In this document: in pieces, positions 46,270 to 57,867 of the stretch
How the letters are laid out: each line of letters starts with the position of its first letter
Position numbering within the stretch: position 1 is the stretch's first letter
NCBI RefSeq assembly: GCF_958298935.1
Contig: NC_084938.1
Span: forward strand, 20,813,501 to 20,877,500
Direction: 5' to 3'
Length of the DNA: 64,000 nucleotides
DNA from: Phragmites australis
Taxonomy: Eukaryota > Streptophyta > Magnoliopsida > Poales > Poaceae
Position numbers and translations under genes: made by a program
Notes under the pieces: model-generated
The model's input: only the letters and a program-made list of their open reading frames with translations
Databases searched by the model: none
Told to the model about the DNA's origin: nothing

Positions 46270-47727
46270 GTGCGTCGTAGGAGGAGATGGCAGATAGGCA
46301 GGTAAGAACTAGGTGTGATCGACGCCTAAGGTATTCGTGGCCTGCGCCAAGCGGCAGCCATACGAGTCAGCAAGGTCGGCTTGTAGACGTGTGGGTAGTG
46401 CTTAGAGCAACAGGTGTGGAAAAAGGATTAGAACTATCCCTCGTACTGGCTCACCCATCAACTCTTTTAGTTATGATTTGTGAAATTTAAGAATTCATGT
46501 TTCTGCTAACATTAGTCAAGCTTATTCTTCTTGTTTTAATGTGGCTTCATAACTATGTTTCATGCATAAGATGCTCCATCCCAACAAAAAAAGAAGTAAT
46601 GGTGATCTTTGTCGCCCTACTCCACTCGCGAACAGGTATGATTTTCCAAGTTTAATTTTATCTGAAATGAGGGGGGGGGGGATAAAGTAGAACCCTGACA
46701 TCTTCCGCCCCCTTGATCTTTACCAGATGTGTTGAACGCTTGTAACTTCTTTTCCTTCAAGTGATTTATTCACTCATAGTCACTTAGATTTCCTTGAGTA
46801 CGATATATTTACAAACTTTTAGGTATCATGAAGAATTAATAAGGAGTGTATTTATTTTTTCTGGGTCAGCTTACATGAATTAATTGGTGAAATTGGTTTT
46901 GTAGCTCTAAAGTAGTTTGAGATAGCAATAGGTTAAGCAAAATTCTAATATGTGGATTAGCATTTTGGTAAATTGAAAATGTCATTTATGCCCATTTTTA
47001 GTTACCACTTTAAACTTTTTTCTCTTTAAGTTTGCAGGTTGATCCTGAAGATGTTTCAAATTTAGTCGAGTACTAATTTCAGCTTGAGCTGTTTTGACTT
47101 TTTGATGTGTTCAACAGCTGAAACAACATTCACTTAGCAAAAAGTTATCTGACTGACAGCTTAAAAGACTTGATATGATCTTAATTAGTTTGATTATCTT
47201 CTTTTCAAAAAATTATTGTGTATTATTTGTCTTCCTCGTGTTTAACCCAAATTTTCTCTTGGGTTTTGGGTGCCACACTAGAAGAAATCAATTGCATTAA
47301 TCTGAAATACACCAAATTTAAATACCTGCAACTCAACCCTTGGTGTTGATTGTTTTCTTATGTTTTGTGATTGAAATATGCTATTACTTCTTCCTTTTTC
47401 TCCTACTATATTATCTATAAGAGATTAGTACTTATTTCCAGGCTTATATAGTAACAGTGTGCACAAAACAATTCTTTGATCGGTGTGAGCATTTCTGACT
47501 TATTTTATCAATCATATATTTTAAAAGTCAAATTTTATTTTTAAACTCACTTGCCTTCACCTGGTCTTTGTTTATAATTTAATTTGCATCTATTTTAGTG
47601 TCAATGTGTAAGTTTCATGGTTGGCATGGACAAGCTTGTATGGAAGGTAGGAAAATGATGCAATGGTTTTTTTAGTCCTAAATATTTTTATTTTTATTGT
47701 AACATATGAGTATTTAACTAATATTTT
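46270..47727. other. AT-rich DNA between two direct repeats; possible orphan exon
   Basis: Mostly AT-rich. At about 47038-47076 a TTTGCAG acceptor is followed by an in-frame stretch (begins VDPEDVSNLVEY) ending in TAA, like the last exon of a gene, but no upstream exons are recognised. A G-run lies at 46671-46681. Confidence 0.3.
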
Positions 47728-47791
47728 AAAAGAGAATAGGAGGCATTTCACAAAAGTCCATGTAGTACCATGGGGATAAAAACGGTTTGTC
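47728..47791 (+). repeat. Direct repeat, copy 2 (about 64 bp)
   Basis: Partner of 46205-46269. It lies about 350 bases upstream of the uS17 start codon, near the expected promoter. Confidence 0.65.
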
Positions 47792-48006
47792 CTATATAAC
47801 TATACATAGTGATATCGTCGTTGATAAAAAATTGGCTTAGGTATCAACAACCACATCACGGTGCAGAGTTACAGATGATCTCCTTCCGGGACGGGGGTGT
47901 ATCTGATCAAGCCGATCACAATCCGACGGCTGCCATCCACACCTCGTAAACCCGTGCTAAACCTCTCAGCCGCAGCTCCTTCCCTTCCCCAGTGCCGAAT
48001 AGCTTC

Positions 48007-48014
48007 TAGGGTTT
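48007..48014 (-). promoter_or_regulatory. Telo-box in the uS17 leader
   Basis: TAGGGTTT on the plus strand, AAACCCTA on the minus. Telo-boxes are enriched in promoters and leaders of plant ribosomal-protein genes and respond to growth. It lies 123 bases before the ATG in a C-rich leader, which fits the downstream gene. Confidence 0.55.
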
Positions 48015-48136
48015 CCCCGTCTCACCCCAGCCCGCCAACTGCCGCCGCCTCCGCCTCCAGCTTACCCTCCTAGCAGGCGCGCCGCGCGGGACCCGATCCG
48101 TCGTCGTGGGGATTCGATCTCGCTGGGGAAGTGGAG

Positions 48137-51100
48137 ATGAAGCCGGTGGTGGGGATCGTGGTGTCAAACAAGATGCAGAAGTCGGTGGTGGTGGCTGTGG
48201 ACCGCCTCTTCCACAACAAGGTGTACAACCGCTACGCCAAGCGCACCTCCAAGTTCATGGCGCACGATGAGGCCGACGCCTGCAACATCGGCGACCGGGT
48301 CGGTAATCTCACCTCCCCATCGACCCCTCTCAAGCCCCTGCCCTACGTTCTAATATTGTATTCCTGCGACGTGATTCGTCAATCGATTAGACTGGTGCTG
48401 ATTCGTTATTGGGTCCTCTTATTGCGACTCCTTGGTTGGGATTTTGGTTTCAGTTCAACTAATTGATTTAGTGGAAGTTACATTTCTACGCTCCCTTGTT
48501 GAATCCATGGAAGGGGGATAGAAATGAAAGCAATGCTAGCGTTCCTGTATACTGCACTGTTACAAGTTTTAGACAATCTTCCATTTGGCCTTGCTGATTA
48601 GGTTGGACACCTCATGGTAATAATCTAGATCCGTTATCGTGTATTAGGGCCACTTAGATGTGTGGATGTGTGTGGCTGTTATCGTGTATTAGGGATCTCT
48701 GGACTGGTGTGCTTGACTGTTTGAATGAGGTTTGATGGATAATTTCAATTATATGGTTACTGGGGATGACACTTGATCGGTGTAGGTGGGCTAGGCAGGT
48801 ATCAGGTGCTATGCTAAGCAGGAGGGTCGCCTAGCACCTAGGAGCTGCCTAGGCAGACTAGTGGCTGGCTTTTCAAACATTATCAGTAGACCATTTGCTA
48901 TAAATGTACTAGTAATATACTAATGTCGGAACACAAAAACTACTGTTATCTGTGATGTTGACACTACTGGCGCTCTTGTAGTTATGATTTTGTGTTTTTT
49001 CTGTTCTGATGGATATAAATTTATCTTACACCTTTTGTTATTGCCATTCTAATTGCATAGTTAGGCGAACCTCTTGTAGTTTAGAAATGTGGGAATCCAT
49101 CAAAACCATGAAGAGGACTTCTTCCTATTGTTTGAAGCTTTTCATGGCATATTCAAATTGAATGAGAATGAGAGCCAACGCAACAACAATTGTATTGATC
49201 TCCGGTGTTTATAATACAAAGTACAAGCACCAACGTGCGGCTAACTAACCGCTAATTGAATCCTAGTCTAACGGATTAGGTTAACAGAAGAGCCGTTATG
49301 TGGCGAGCGGAACGAGTCCATGGCGTGCACGAGAGTCTCACTAACACCCCGCTGCAGCCTCGACGTCGTTGGTGTCGATGCATAGGATGGTTCTGAAGTC
49401 CTGAAACGCTGCAGTTGGAAGATCCTTTGTCATTATATCTGCAAACTGCTACCCTGTAGGAACATGAATCACTCGAATGTGCCAAGGGCCACCTTTTCCC
49501 TGACAAAATGGATGTCCAGTTCAATGTGCTTGGTCCGCCGATGGTGGACAGGGTTGGCCACCATGTAGACTGTAGAAATATTATCACAATATACAATGGT
49601 TGCCTTTTGAACAGTGCAGTGTAGCTCACCTAGTAGTTGCTTCACCCAAACACACTCAGCCACCACATTTGCAACTGTCCGATTTCAGCTTCTGCACTCG
49701 ATCGGGACACCGTTGCTTGCCTCTTTGAAGACCAAGAAACCAATGATTCACCAAGAAAAACGCAGTAACTGGACGTTGATTGCCGAGTGTCAGGGCACCT
49801 AGCCCAATCGGTGTCGGAGTACACTGTGATGTCACTTGACGAAGATGTTCAGATGTGAAGGCCATGTCCTGTTGTGCTGCGAACATACCGGAGCACTCGC
49901 TTGATCATTGCTAAGTGACAGTCCCTTGGATCATGCATGTGAAGACATATTTGTTGGACTGCATAGGCTAAGTCAGGTCGAGTTACCGTAAGGTATTGGA
50001 GAGCTCCGGCCATGCTCCAGTAATGGCCTGGATCAAAGGGTTTTTTGCCGCTTGAGCTCGAGACCTTCGGCTTAGTATCCATGGGCATTGAAATCGGCTT
50101 GCAATTAGCCATGCTGGTGTGCTCTAGAAGATCTTCAACATACTGTGATTGACAGAGGAAGAAGCCATTCTTGGAGCGCTGAACATCGATGCCGAGAAAG
50201 ACCCGAAGAGGTCCCATGCCCTTTAGCTTGAATTCTTGTTGGAGGCGTTGAACGAGGTGGTGAAGAAGAGCGTCAGAGGAGGCTGTCAACACCATGTCGT
50301 CAATGTACAATAGTAAAAATGCCGTTTGATTCACACACCATAGTACAAACAACGAGGAATCAGACTGCGTCGAGACGAAGCTGAGCGTGGTGATGAAGTT
50401 GGTGAAGCGGAGGTACCAAGCGCGCAACGCTTGTTTTAAGCCGTAGAGGGACTTGGTGAGGCAACACACTGCATCGAGTTGAGACGGGTCGACGAAGCCA
50501 ACAGGTTGTTGACAGAACACCTATTCGTTGAGCGTACCGTGAAGAAAGGCGTTGGACACATCAAGTTGATGTGTCGGCCAATGTCGAGAGGCGACATGGT
50601 GAAGCATAGTCCAGATCATCGCTGGTTTGACGACTAGACTAAATGTCTCACTGAAGTCTATCCTTGGCCACTACGAGAGTCCACAGATGACCCACCTTGC
50701 CTTGTAGCGATCAAGGCTCCTGTCCGGTTTCAGCTTATGCCGAAAGATCCATTTCCCACTGACGGCATGACGTGAACACCGCATGGTCGTTGCACCAAGG
50801 TCCAAGTCCCGTTCGCACGAAGGGCATCGAACTCAGCTTGCATAGCGCCTCGCCAATGTGGATCCTTCAGTGCAGCGCAGACAGAGGATGGTATTGGTGA
50901 GATGGTGTCGGTGGTGGCCATGGTGGCGTACCGAGGGTTAGGCTTGAAAACCCCAGCTCTCGCGCGGGTCACCATGTGGTGTCGCAGCTTCGAGGTGCTT
51001 GACGAGTAGTCGTCACGGGAGGTGGGCATGCTGGGCCGGAGCTAGCTGCGATCGTCAACGGATGTGGTACGACGGTTGGCGTGTCGTCGAGCACATGAGG

Positions 51101-54100
51101 TGTGTACGATACAGGTTGCTGGCGCGACAGGCCGGATGCAGAAGCTGGCGAATCGTAGAACACTAGTGGTGCCCGCGGGATTGGTAATGGTGATGCTTGT
51201 ATAGGAGCAGAGCCTGGTGAAAATTGCGATCTTGTCAAATGCGTGCATGGGGACGAGGCACTTGTGGTCGCTGGTGCAGGACCATGCACTGCTGGTGTAG
51301 AGCCTTGTCGTGGTTCGTCACACACACTTCCACTAAGTGCGCCGAGATGCATGCGTTGGAGAGGTAGGTCTTGCAGATCGTCCTGAGGCGTCGCTGGGTA
51401 ATGGCGTGCTGCGAGCCCTTGTTGTCGGCCGTTGTACAGTCGGGTGCGCCGGCATAAGGACGATGTCAATCTCAGCTAGCCGTGCATCAGCCGGAGGTGA
51501 TGAGCTTGCCAGTGGACTGCAAGCGCCGGCGATGTTGGGGAAGGTCGATTCGACGAAGATAACATGCCGTGACGTGATGACGCAACCTGTAGCTGGATTG
51601 TAACACCTGTATCCTTTTTGATCGGGTGAGTAACCAAGAAAAACGTAGGGTACAAAGCGTGGTGCCAACTTGTGAGGTGTGGTGGCAGTGAGATTCAGAG
51701 AGCACAAGTATCCAAATACGCGCAAGTGATCATATACGGGAGGTGTGCCGAGAAGAGTTTGGTAGGGAGTGAGGATCCAGTGAAGTGCACGTTCATCTAT
51801 TGACGAGGTAAGTTGCCATAGCGAGAGCCTCAACCCAAAATGCAAGTGGTAGAGATGAATGGAAAAGCAGAGCACGAACACTATCGTTCAAAGTACGTAG
51901 AATGCGTTTGGCCTTACCATTTTGAGGGGAGGTATAAGGGCAGGAAAGACGAAGAAAGACGCTGTGCGTTGCAAAGAACGATCGCAATGCCGTGTTGTCG
52001 AATTCGCGTCCGTTGTTAGTTTGGAGTGCGAGAATTGGGTGCTGAAACCGAGTGGCAACAAACGCATGAAATGACAATAAAAGAGGCAAAACTTCATATT
52101 TACGACGCATAGGAAATGTCCATACGTAGTGCGAGTAGTCATCCAAGATTTCAAGGTAATAAGTGTATCCAAATGTGCTAGGAATGGGTGAAGTCCACAC
52201 ATCAGAATGCAATAACTAGAAAGGAAAATGACTAACAAATGTGGAAGAAGAAAAAATCAATCTTGTGTGCTTACCCAATTGGCATGCATGGCAAATATGA
52301 GTAGCAATTTTATTGCATGCAAAGGGAAAAGAAGCTAATGCCGATGAAAGAGAATCACGTCCAGGGTGCCCAAGCCTTTGATGCCAAAGGTCGTTGGAGA
52401 GTGCTTGGGCGGAGAGATTATTTGGTGGTGATGCCGCATGAGGAGATTGCCGTAGTGGATAGAGCTCGTCGCTGCTATTACATCGGAGGATCACCGCTTG
52501 AGTGTGAAGATCCTTGATGGAAAATCCAAAGGGGTCAAACTCCATAGAGACAAAATTATCATGAGTAAGGGCACAAAGATCAGATTCTTGATGAGCATGG
52601 GAGAGTATAAAACATTGCGAAGAGAAAGAGGTAGAGGGAGTGGAAATGGAACTGTTACCGACCTTGGTGATGGGTATGGTCTCACCACTGCTGACAACAG
52701 TGTTAGAAAAAAGAGAGGGGTGGATGGATTGGAATATACCAGAGTTGTTTATCATATAGGATGAAGCTCCGGTGTCGAAGAACCAATCTGATGAGGTGTT
52801 GGCGGAAGACTGTGTGGCATAGTTGAGCACGGCCAACAGGGCAGACTGTTCCCAAACAAGTGGCGTGCCTTGGATTTGAGAGCTTGGTGGGAAAGCGAGC
52901 AGCGTGCCTTGGTTTGGATTCGAACCATGGGCCAGGTAGGCCCGTTAGGTGGGTAGCTGAGGTCGGGGCCCAAGAAGACCAGTACCAGGAGCACGCCAAT
53001 TCATGGGCCAGACCTGAAACATGCCAGTCTAGGGATTGATGCCCGTTGCCCATGAAGCTGCATCAGGTTGTTATGGTGCAGGGTTGTCGTCGCTGCCAGT
53101 CCTGATGGAGCGGGAGTTGGAGGAAGAAGCGCCACCACGTCCCTTTTTCTTCTTGTGCTTCTGACGGGACCCACCAGATGAGGAGCCATCAGAACTAGAG
53201 CGAGGAGTGGGCGGCTGGGCGGAGCGGTCGGCGTACATGACCTAGGCGGACGCTAGGCGAACCTCCTGTTCCTTGCGATACTCCATCAAGAGGTAGGTGC
53301 GAGTCTTCAAGAATGATGGGAGAGGGTCCTGCGAAGTGATTGAAGTAATGGATGAACTGAACGTCTGGTTCAGTCCGCGGAGCATGTTTAGAACCTGATC
53401 CATGTCGTCGATTGGCTTGTTGACATCGCGGAGGTTGTTGGCGAGAGTTTTGAGTCGGCTACAGTACTACGTGATGGAGAGATCACCTTGTTGCAGATTG
53501 TGGAACTCCGCCTCGAGGTAGACAGCCCGCGTCATGGCGTTGTCGTGGAAGATGCCGTGGATGGCACGCCAGACATCATGAGCCATCTGCTCCGGCTCCA
53601 TGAAGATGGAGAGCAGCTCAATGGACATAGTCATGTAGAGCCAGTTCACGATGCACTCGTTAGTCATGACCCAGTCTAGATCATTGGGACGAGGGACTCC
53701 ATTGTCGGCGGCGTGATGGCGAATGCCAAACTTGTCGCAGATGGTGTCGAAGAAGCGACACCACTGTGTGTAGTTGGAGTCACCGAGATCCAGCGTCACG
53801 GGAATGTGCGCTCGAATGTTGACCATCTGGATGGATGCCGCCGTTGCGAGGGCGGCGGTGGGTGGACGAGCTGGCTCGTTGGCGCGACATAGGATTCGCT
53901 CAAGCTGGTCAAGTGAGGAGGCTGGAGAAGAAGTAAGGGAGGAGGCGTTGGAGAGGTCTATGTTGGCTTCCATGGCAGCGGAAGAGTTGGAGGAGGATCG
54001 TTGAGCAAACGAATTCGTGAAAGAATGCCAAAGCTAGTCTGATACCACGAATGAGAGTGAGCCAACACAACAACAATTGTATTGATCTCTGGTGTTTATA

Positions 54101-57100
54101 ATACAAAGTACAAGGACCAACGTGTAGCTAACTAACCGCTAACTGAATCCTAGTCTAACGAATTAGGCTAATAGAAGAGCCGTTGTGCGGCGAGCGAAGC
54201 GAGTCCAAGGCTAACATGAGAGTCTCGCTAACACAGACCTGCACATTCTTAGCTTTTGATACCAATCTGTAGTCACCAAACCTTATGCTTGATGTGCCAC
54301 ACTGTGATGGGACTATTTGACCAATATACGACTACATTTTTCCATAGCAGCTTGGGAGATTTGGAAGCAGAGAAATGGCCTTATCTTCAGGCAAATAAGA
54401 CCTTTCTAGCAATGGAAGTCCTCTTTCATTGATATGTAAATCTGCACTTGCACATAATGAACTCTTCTCTTAGCCTCAGCTTCTCTTATTGGTTTAACCA
54501 TAGTTGTTACGGCGGTGTGGTGAGGCACGGTGACGCACCACCTTCACAACTTTACAGCGCCTATGGCGCGCGGCGTGACGACGTAATACACACATCGGCG
54601 TGGCGAATACACATACTATAGTCTAGGATTGTACGATGATAATCTGTAAAAAAAATTTAGAGTCAATAAAATAATAAAAGATAGAGCTAAACAATGGATT
54701 CGAGTGCTCTTTGCTATCATCTTGGCTCGTCCTGGCTTCGGCCCACATGTATTCCTCCCACCACCCATGCGTGTGCTTCCATTTCCTTGGCCGGCCCACC
54801 GCGACAGCCCTCTCCCTCTCCTTGCGTCTCCACGCCACAAAGTCCAAGTGTCGATCTCATCTCTTACCTCCGGATGTCGCCGTTTTTCTCGCTCACATTC
54901 CAATCCCGAGTCGTTCACAATCCTGACGGACTAGGTCGCATGAGGCGGCGGACAGACAAGGGGTGCAGGGGCGGGACGCGGTAGCGCAGGCATCTCAGGG
55001 AGCAGGGGCGAGAGCGGAGGGGTGGGGGCGTAGGGACGGTGAGGAGCACGAGTGGTGGACAAATTTCAGTCTCGGCAGCGAACGGATCTCGGTCTCGATG
55101 GTGATGGCGATGGCGGCCAAGGCTACGGTTCAAGCAATCAGGTGTTGTTCCCCTCCCAAGGGCGGGTTCTTACACGTTACTCACCCGTTCGCCACTGGAA
55201 ACACCACTTCCCATTCGACTTGCATGTGTTAAGCATGCCGCCAGCGTTCATCTTGAGCCAGGATCGAACTCTGCCCAAAGAGGTGCATATGGTACCCAAA
55301 TAAGGATAGGATAGATATGTCAAAAGCAAATCTGATTACACCTATTCCTAATCCTAAATAGAATGTAAGGACGTAGGGATTTCTATGTAAACAGAGTATT
55401 CTATTTCCATAGGCTCGAATGACCACTTCTCATAATAAGAATGTGCACGGTCTGGTTCGGTATGGAATGAACTTATAATCTGATGATCGAGTCGATTCCA
55501 TGATTATAAGTTCATAACCCTAGCACCCATTCCCATTTTTGGCGGCACCTAATGTTCGATCTGCAACCTACTCAAACTCAGTCCCCCTCCTCAACCCCTC
55601 TACCGAAGGGGAATGATGCCCGCCACAACGAAACTAGTCGCCATAGGACGTCGTAACGGCGACACAACGACGCCACGCCGATATGGTGGATGTCATAAGC
55701 GCTTGCGCAGCGTCGGCGAGGTGAGATCCACATTTTCGCCATGCCGATATGGTGACGCCATGACAACTATGGGTTTAACTCTTTTGTATAGGTTCTCTTG
55801 CTCCTTTGTGTATATTAGTTGTCTGTTGTCAGGTTTGTTCTTTCCTTCTTGTCGTGGTTCCTTAACCATGCTTTGTACCTTTTTCCTTTTTGTTTACTAA
55901 TATAATACCACAGGAGGGGCTTCCCCTACTGTTTTCTTTTCCCCTAAAAAAAACTACAACTGAAGCTTAGTCGAAACTTGGAACTTCTTTCTTTGCCTGT
56001 CCAATAAGCTAAACCCTTCCATGTACTAGGGGCTCCAAATAAGATGAAACTAGCCATGCTTGTGAGGTTGATGAGATGAAGTTTCAATAATGTAGCTATC
56101 GTACTGGAGAAATGGAAAACCTAATCTAGGGTAGAAAGTTGAACAATTTATCCACAGAAAATGTACAGCAATAGTGGATATTCAATTAGTGGCTTATTTT
56201 TTGCTTCTTAGTTTTCTAGGATCCCATGTGTTATGACCCTCAAACTTAGATGTGAATGTTCTGAATTTCTGTGAGAAAATTCCCATGTGTTTTGACCCTC
56301 AAAGTGAGAGACAAATTTGCTGAATGTCGGTGAGACAATGTAATGCTAAGGACCAGTGGCGGATCCAGCCCATGCTAGGGAGGGGGGTGCTGGGCCTCTT
56401 GCTCCTGAGCTTCCTAGGCTGGGCCCGTGCTATGTGAGAGTATCAAATGGATGTATGATGCACTTTTTTCTAGATTTTCCCCTTTATTCCTCCTGGGCTT
56501 CCTGGGCTGGGCCCGTGCTGCAGCCCCTAGCATGGCCATGGATCTGCCCCTGCTAAGGATGTCGTAATATTATTTTTAGACCAAAAACTATGGTGTGGCT
56601 TTATTGAAAGCTTAATAAATGTACAGTTTTTTGCTGGGGATTCTAGCTTAAGGTACAAGTCCAAAACATAAACATTAGCATCTCAACTAGAAGTGTAAAG
56701 TTAACTAGACCAATGACTACATCGTAATAGTGTTAACATCTGATTTTCCTATTATTTTCTGCTCAATGCAAATGCTATGATAATGTCAAGTGTTAATATT
56801 ATAAGATGCAACCAGTTCAATTGTTTTTGCTTTATGCATTTCCCGCAACACTGAACAGACCTAAACAAAACTTTGTCTGACTGTTACTCTCAATTCCTTA
56901 AAATGACAGTTTTATTTTACTTTATGATTTATGATGATTGGGAATTTTCAGAATTTTTTTGGTAGCGCCTCGTTTTAATGTATCAATGAGCTTAACTAGT
57001 TGCATTACATCTAAGACTCCTATTGACATTCTGTTTATCTGCTTACAGGGGGCTAATCCCTTTGTACTATGATTATGTCAATATGTAACTTACGTTACAT

Positions 57101-57308
57101 TTGTTTTCTTCTCCAAGAACCTTTTTTATATAATGGCTGGATTATTTTAATTCAGGTTAGGCTGGACCCTTCTAGGCCCTTGAGCAAACATAAGCATTGG
57201 GTTGTTGCTGAAATTCTTCGCAGAGCTAAGGTGTATGTACCACCATCTGCAACGGCATCCAGTGAACATGATACCAAGGCTCAACAGGCTGGCATTGCTA
57301 CCAAATGA
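48137..57308 (+). CDS. RPS17: Organellar (bacterial-type) ribosomal protein uS17, probably mitochondrial
   Basis: Two exons, 48137-48298 and 57156-57308, give 104 residues. Exon 1 (54 residues) starts [20 protein letters not shown] and carries the OB-fold core; exon 2 starts [19 protein letters not shown]. The join gives [13 protein letters not shown], the uS17 signature. The protein is of bacterial length, with no obvious transit peptide, like the plant nuclear-encoded mitochondrial uS17 (Arabidopsis EMB1129 group, from memory). It binds the 5' domain of small-subunit rRNA during assembly. The donor CGG-GTCGGT is weak but is the only one that keeps the signature. An in-frame GTG two codons upstream is not used as a start. 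The 8,857-bp intron holds a Copia element, plastid rRNA DNA, a hAT MITE and a hairpin. Confidence 0.9.
49163..49346 (-). repeat. 3' LTR of the Copia element
   Basis: Aligned with 54052-54233; a purine-rich GCAGCGGGG lies just inside it on the minus strand as a possible polypurine tract. Confidence 0.85.
49350..53973 (-). pseudogene. Copia gag-pol, broken by stops
   Basis: Order on the minus strand: gag from 53973 (MEANIDLSN, then [13 protein letters not shown]), stopped in frame at about 53467; protease with DTGAS at 52216-52836, followed by the pre-integrase [10 protein letters not shown] and Cys/His residues; integrase at 51793-52212 ([21 protein letters not shown]); reverse transcriptase, with [11 protein letters not shown] before a stop at about 50521, then [13 protein letters not shown] and the YIDDM active site in 49849-50520; RNase H with SDTDWA and SSAEAEI (49642-49824) and DIHFVREKV (about 49470-49520). 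The PR-INT-RT-RH order defines Copia. One stop sits just before VFCQQPVGF where Glu is usual. Several other stops and shifts prevent a full polyprotein. Confidence 0.88.
54052..54233 (-). repeat. 5' LTR of the Copia element
   Basis: Partner of 49163-49346; the primer-binding site follows at about 54038-54047 on the minus strand. Confidence 0.85.
55143..55272 (-). pseudogene. Plastid 16S rRNA 5' fragment in nuclear DNA (NUPT)
   Basis: The minus strand reads GAGTTCGATCCTGGCTCAAG, then GATGAACGCTGGCGGCATGC, CTTAACACATGCAAGTCGAA and GTGGTGTTTCCAGTGGCGAA, and GGGTGAGTAACG. This is the start of a bacterial-type 16S rRNA and fits chloroplast rrn16, not mitochondrial or nuclear 18S. About 130 bases match before the sequence departs. 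It is too short to make rRNA. The adjoining 55273-55430 is AT-rich and does not look like the usual rrn16 promoter as I remember it, so the insert may be a rearranged chimera. Confidence 0.85.
55467..55515. repeat. Perfect 14-bp inverted repeat (hairpin) in the uS17 intron
   Basis: ATGAACTTATAATC (55467-55480) and GATTATAAGTTCAT (55502-55515) are exact inverses with a 21-base spacer. It lies just beyond the plastid-derived segment. It may be the ends of a tiny element or a chance hairpin. Confidence 0.8.
56346..56353. repeat. 8-bp target duplication, left copy (hAT MITE)
   Basis: CTAAGGAC, matching CTAAGGAT at 56553-56560 in seven of eight positions. Eight bases is the hAT target length. Confidence 0.8.
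56354..56552. mobile_element. hAT-type MITE, 199 bp
   Basis: The left end CAGTGGCGGATCCAGCCCAT and the inverse of the right end CAGGGGCAGATCCATGGCCA are terminal inverted repeats, with further matches (CATGCTAGGG) inside. The CAGNGGCGGANCCA start is typical of Tip100-like hAT elements, and the 8-bp duplication supports the superfamily. Non-coding and non-autonomous. Confidence 0.85.
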
Positions 57309-57809
57309 TCCACCTGAAGTTCCTATGAGGCAAAGACACAGTTATCGATTGGTTTTCACTGTATGTTCGTTTCCTTGTGGATGTGATGTTTAATCCATGG
57401 AAGAAATAACACGGCAGCCGTCATTTCTGCTGAATTTGGTTTGTTCTTCTGTAGCCCCTCTTTTGAATGGCAGCCAACGTGGATGTAATTACTGGCATTA
57501 ACGAGACCAATGGATTCATGTCAAGCATAGTACTCTCCACTTTCGAGATCCACTGTCTTTGGACTTTGCGTGTATGGTTGACAGTTCTGTCTTTGTGGTT
57601 ACCCTTCAGTAGTCAATTTGATTCTGCTAGGTCTTCTAATACGGAAATGGGCATGATAAATAGCATGGACGAGCAAAAATGACTTGTGAAAGTTGGATGG
57701 TAAGTTATTGTAAAATAAGTTCATGGTGGTTTAAGTCCAGGGTTCCATCTCACCGAATTTACTACTGCTGCTGCTGGTGCTGCACTGGTTGTTTTTGCCG
57801 TGCTCATAT
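57309..57809 (+). other. Probable 3' UTR and flank of uS17
   Basis: Follows the uS17 stop codon. No other coding signal. The poly(A) end could not be fixed. Confidence 0.4.
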
Positions 57810-57827
57810 TCATGCTGTCAGGATGCT

Positions 57828-57858
<31 letters not shown>

Positions 57859-57867
57859 GCTGTCAGG
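57810..57867 (+). mobile_element. Near-empty retroposition: poly(A) with 13-bp TSD
   Basis: TCATGCTGTCAGG at 57810-57822 is repeated exactly at 57855-57867. Between them is only ATGCT followed by 27 A. This is the form expected when a LINE-type insertion is truncated almost to its poly(A) tail. The strand is plus because the A tract lies on the 3' side. Confidence 0.8.

Larger units (their letters stand above)
49163..54233 (-). mobile_element. Ty1/Copia LTR retrotransposon in the uS17 intron, inactive
   Basis: Two LTRs of 184 and 182 bp (49163-49346 and 54052-54233) bound 4.7 kb encoding Copia gag-pol on the minus strand, against the direction of uS17. On the minus strand each LTR begins TGTTAG and ends CTCTCA or TTCTCA. 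A primer-binding site TGGTATCAGA lies just inside the 5' LTR, as for initiator Met-tRNA priming. I count about 19 substitutions between the LTRs by eye, so the insertion is old. No target duplication is evident at the outer ends (TTGAA against CAGAC). Confidence 0.88.

Noticed and set aside
54300..55135. Overlapping frames on both strands (54616-55133)
   Set aside because: Intronic DNA of uS17 with no motif; frames arise from GC-rich composition.
55143..55272. Functional 16S rRNA gene
   Set aside because: Only about 130 bases of the 5' end are present, inside a nuclear intron.
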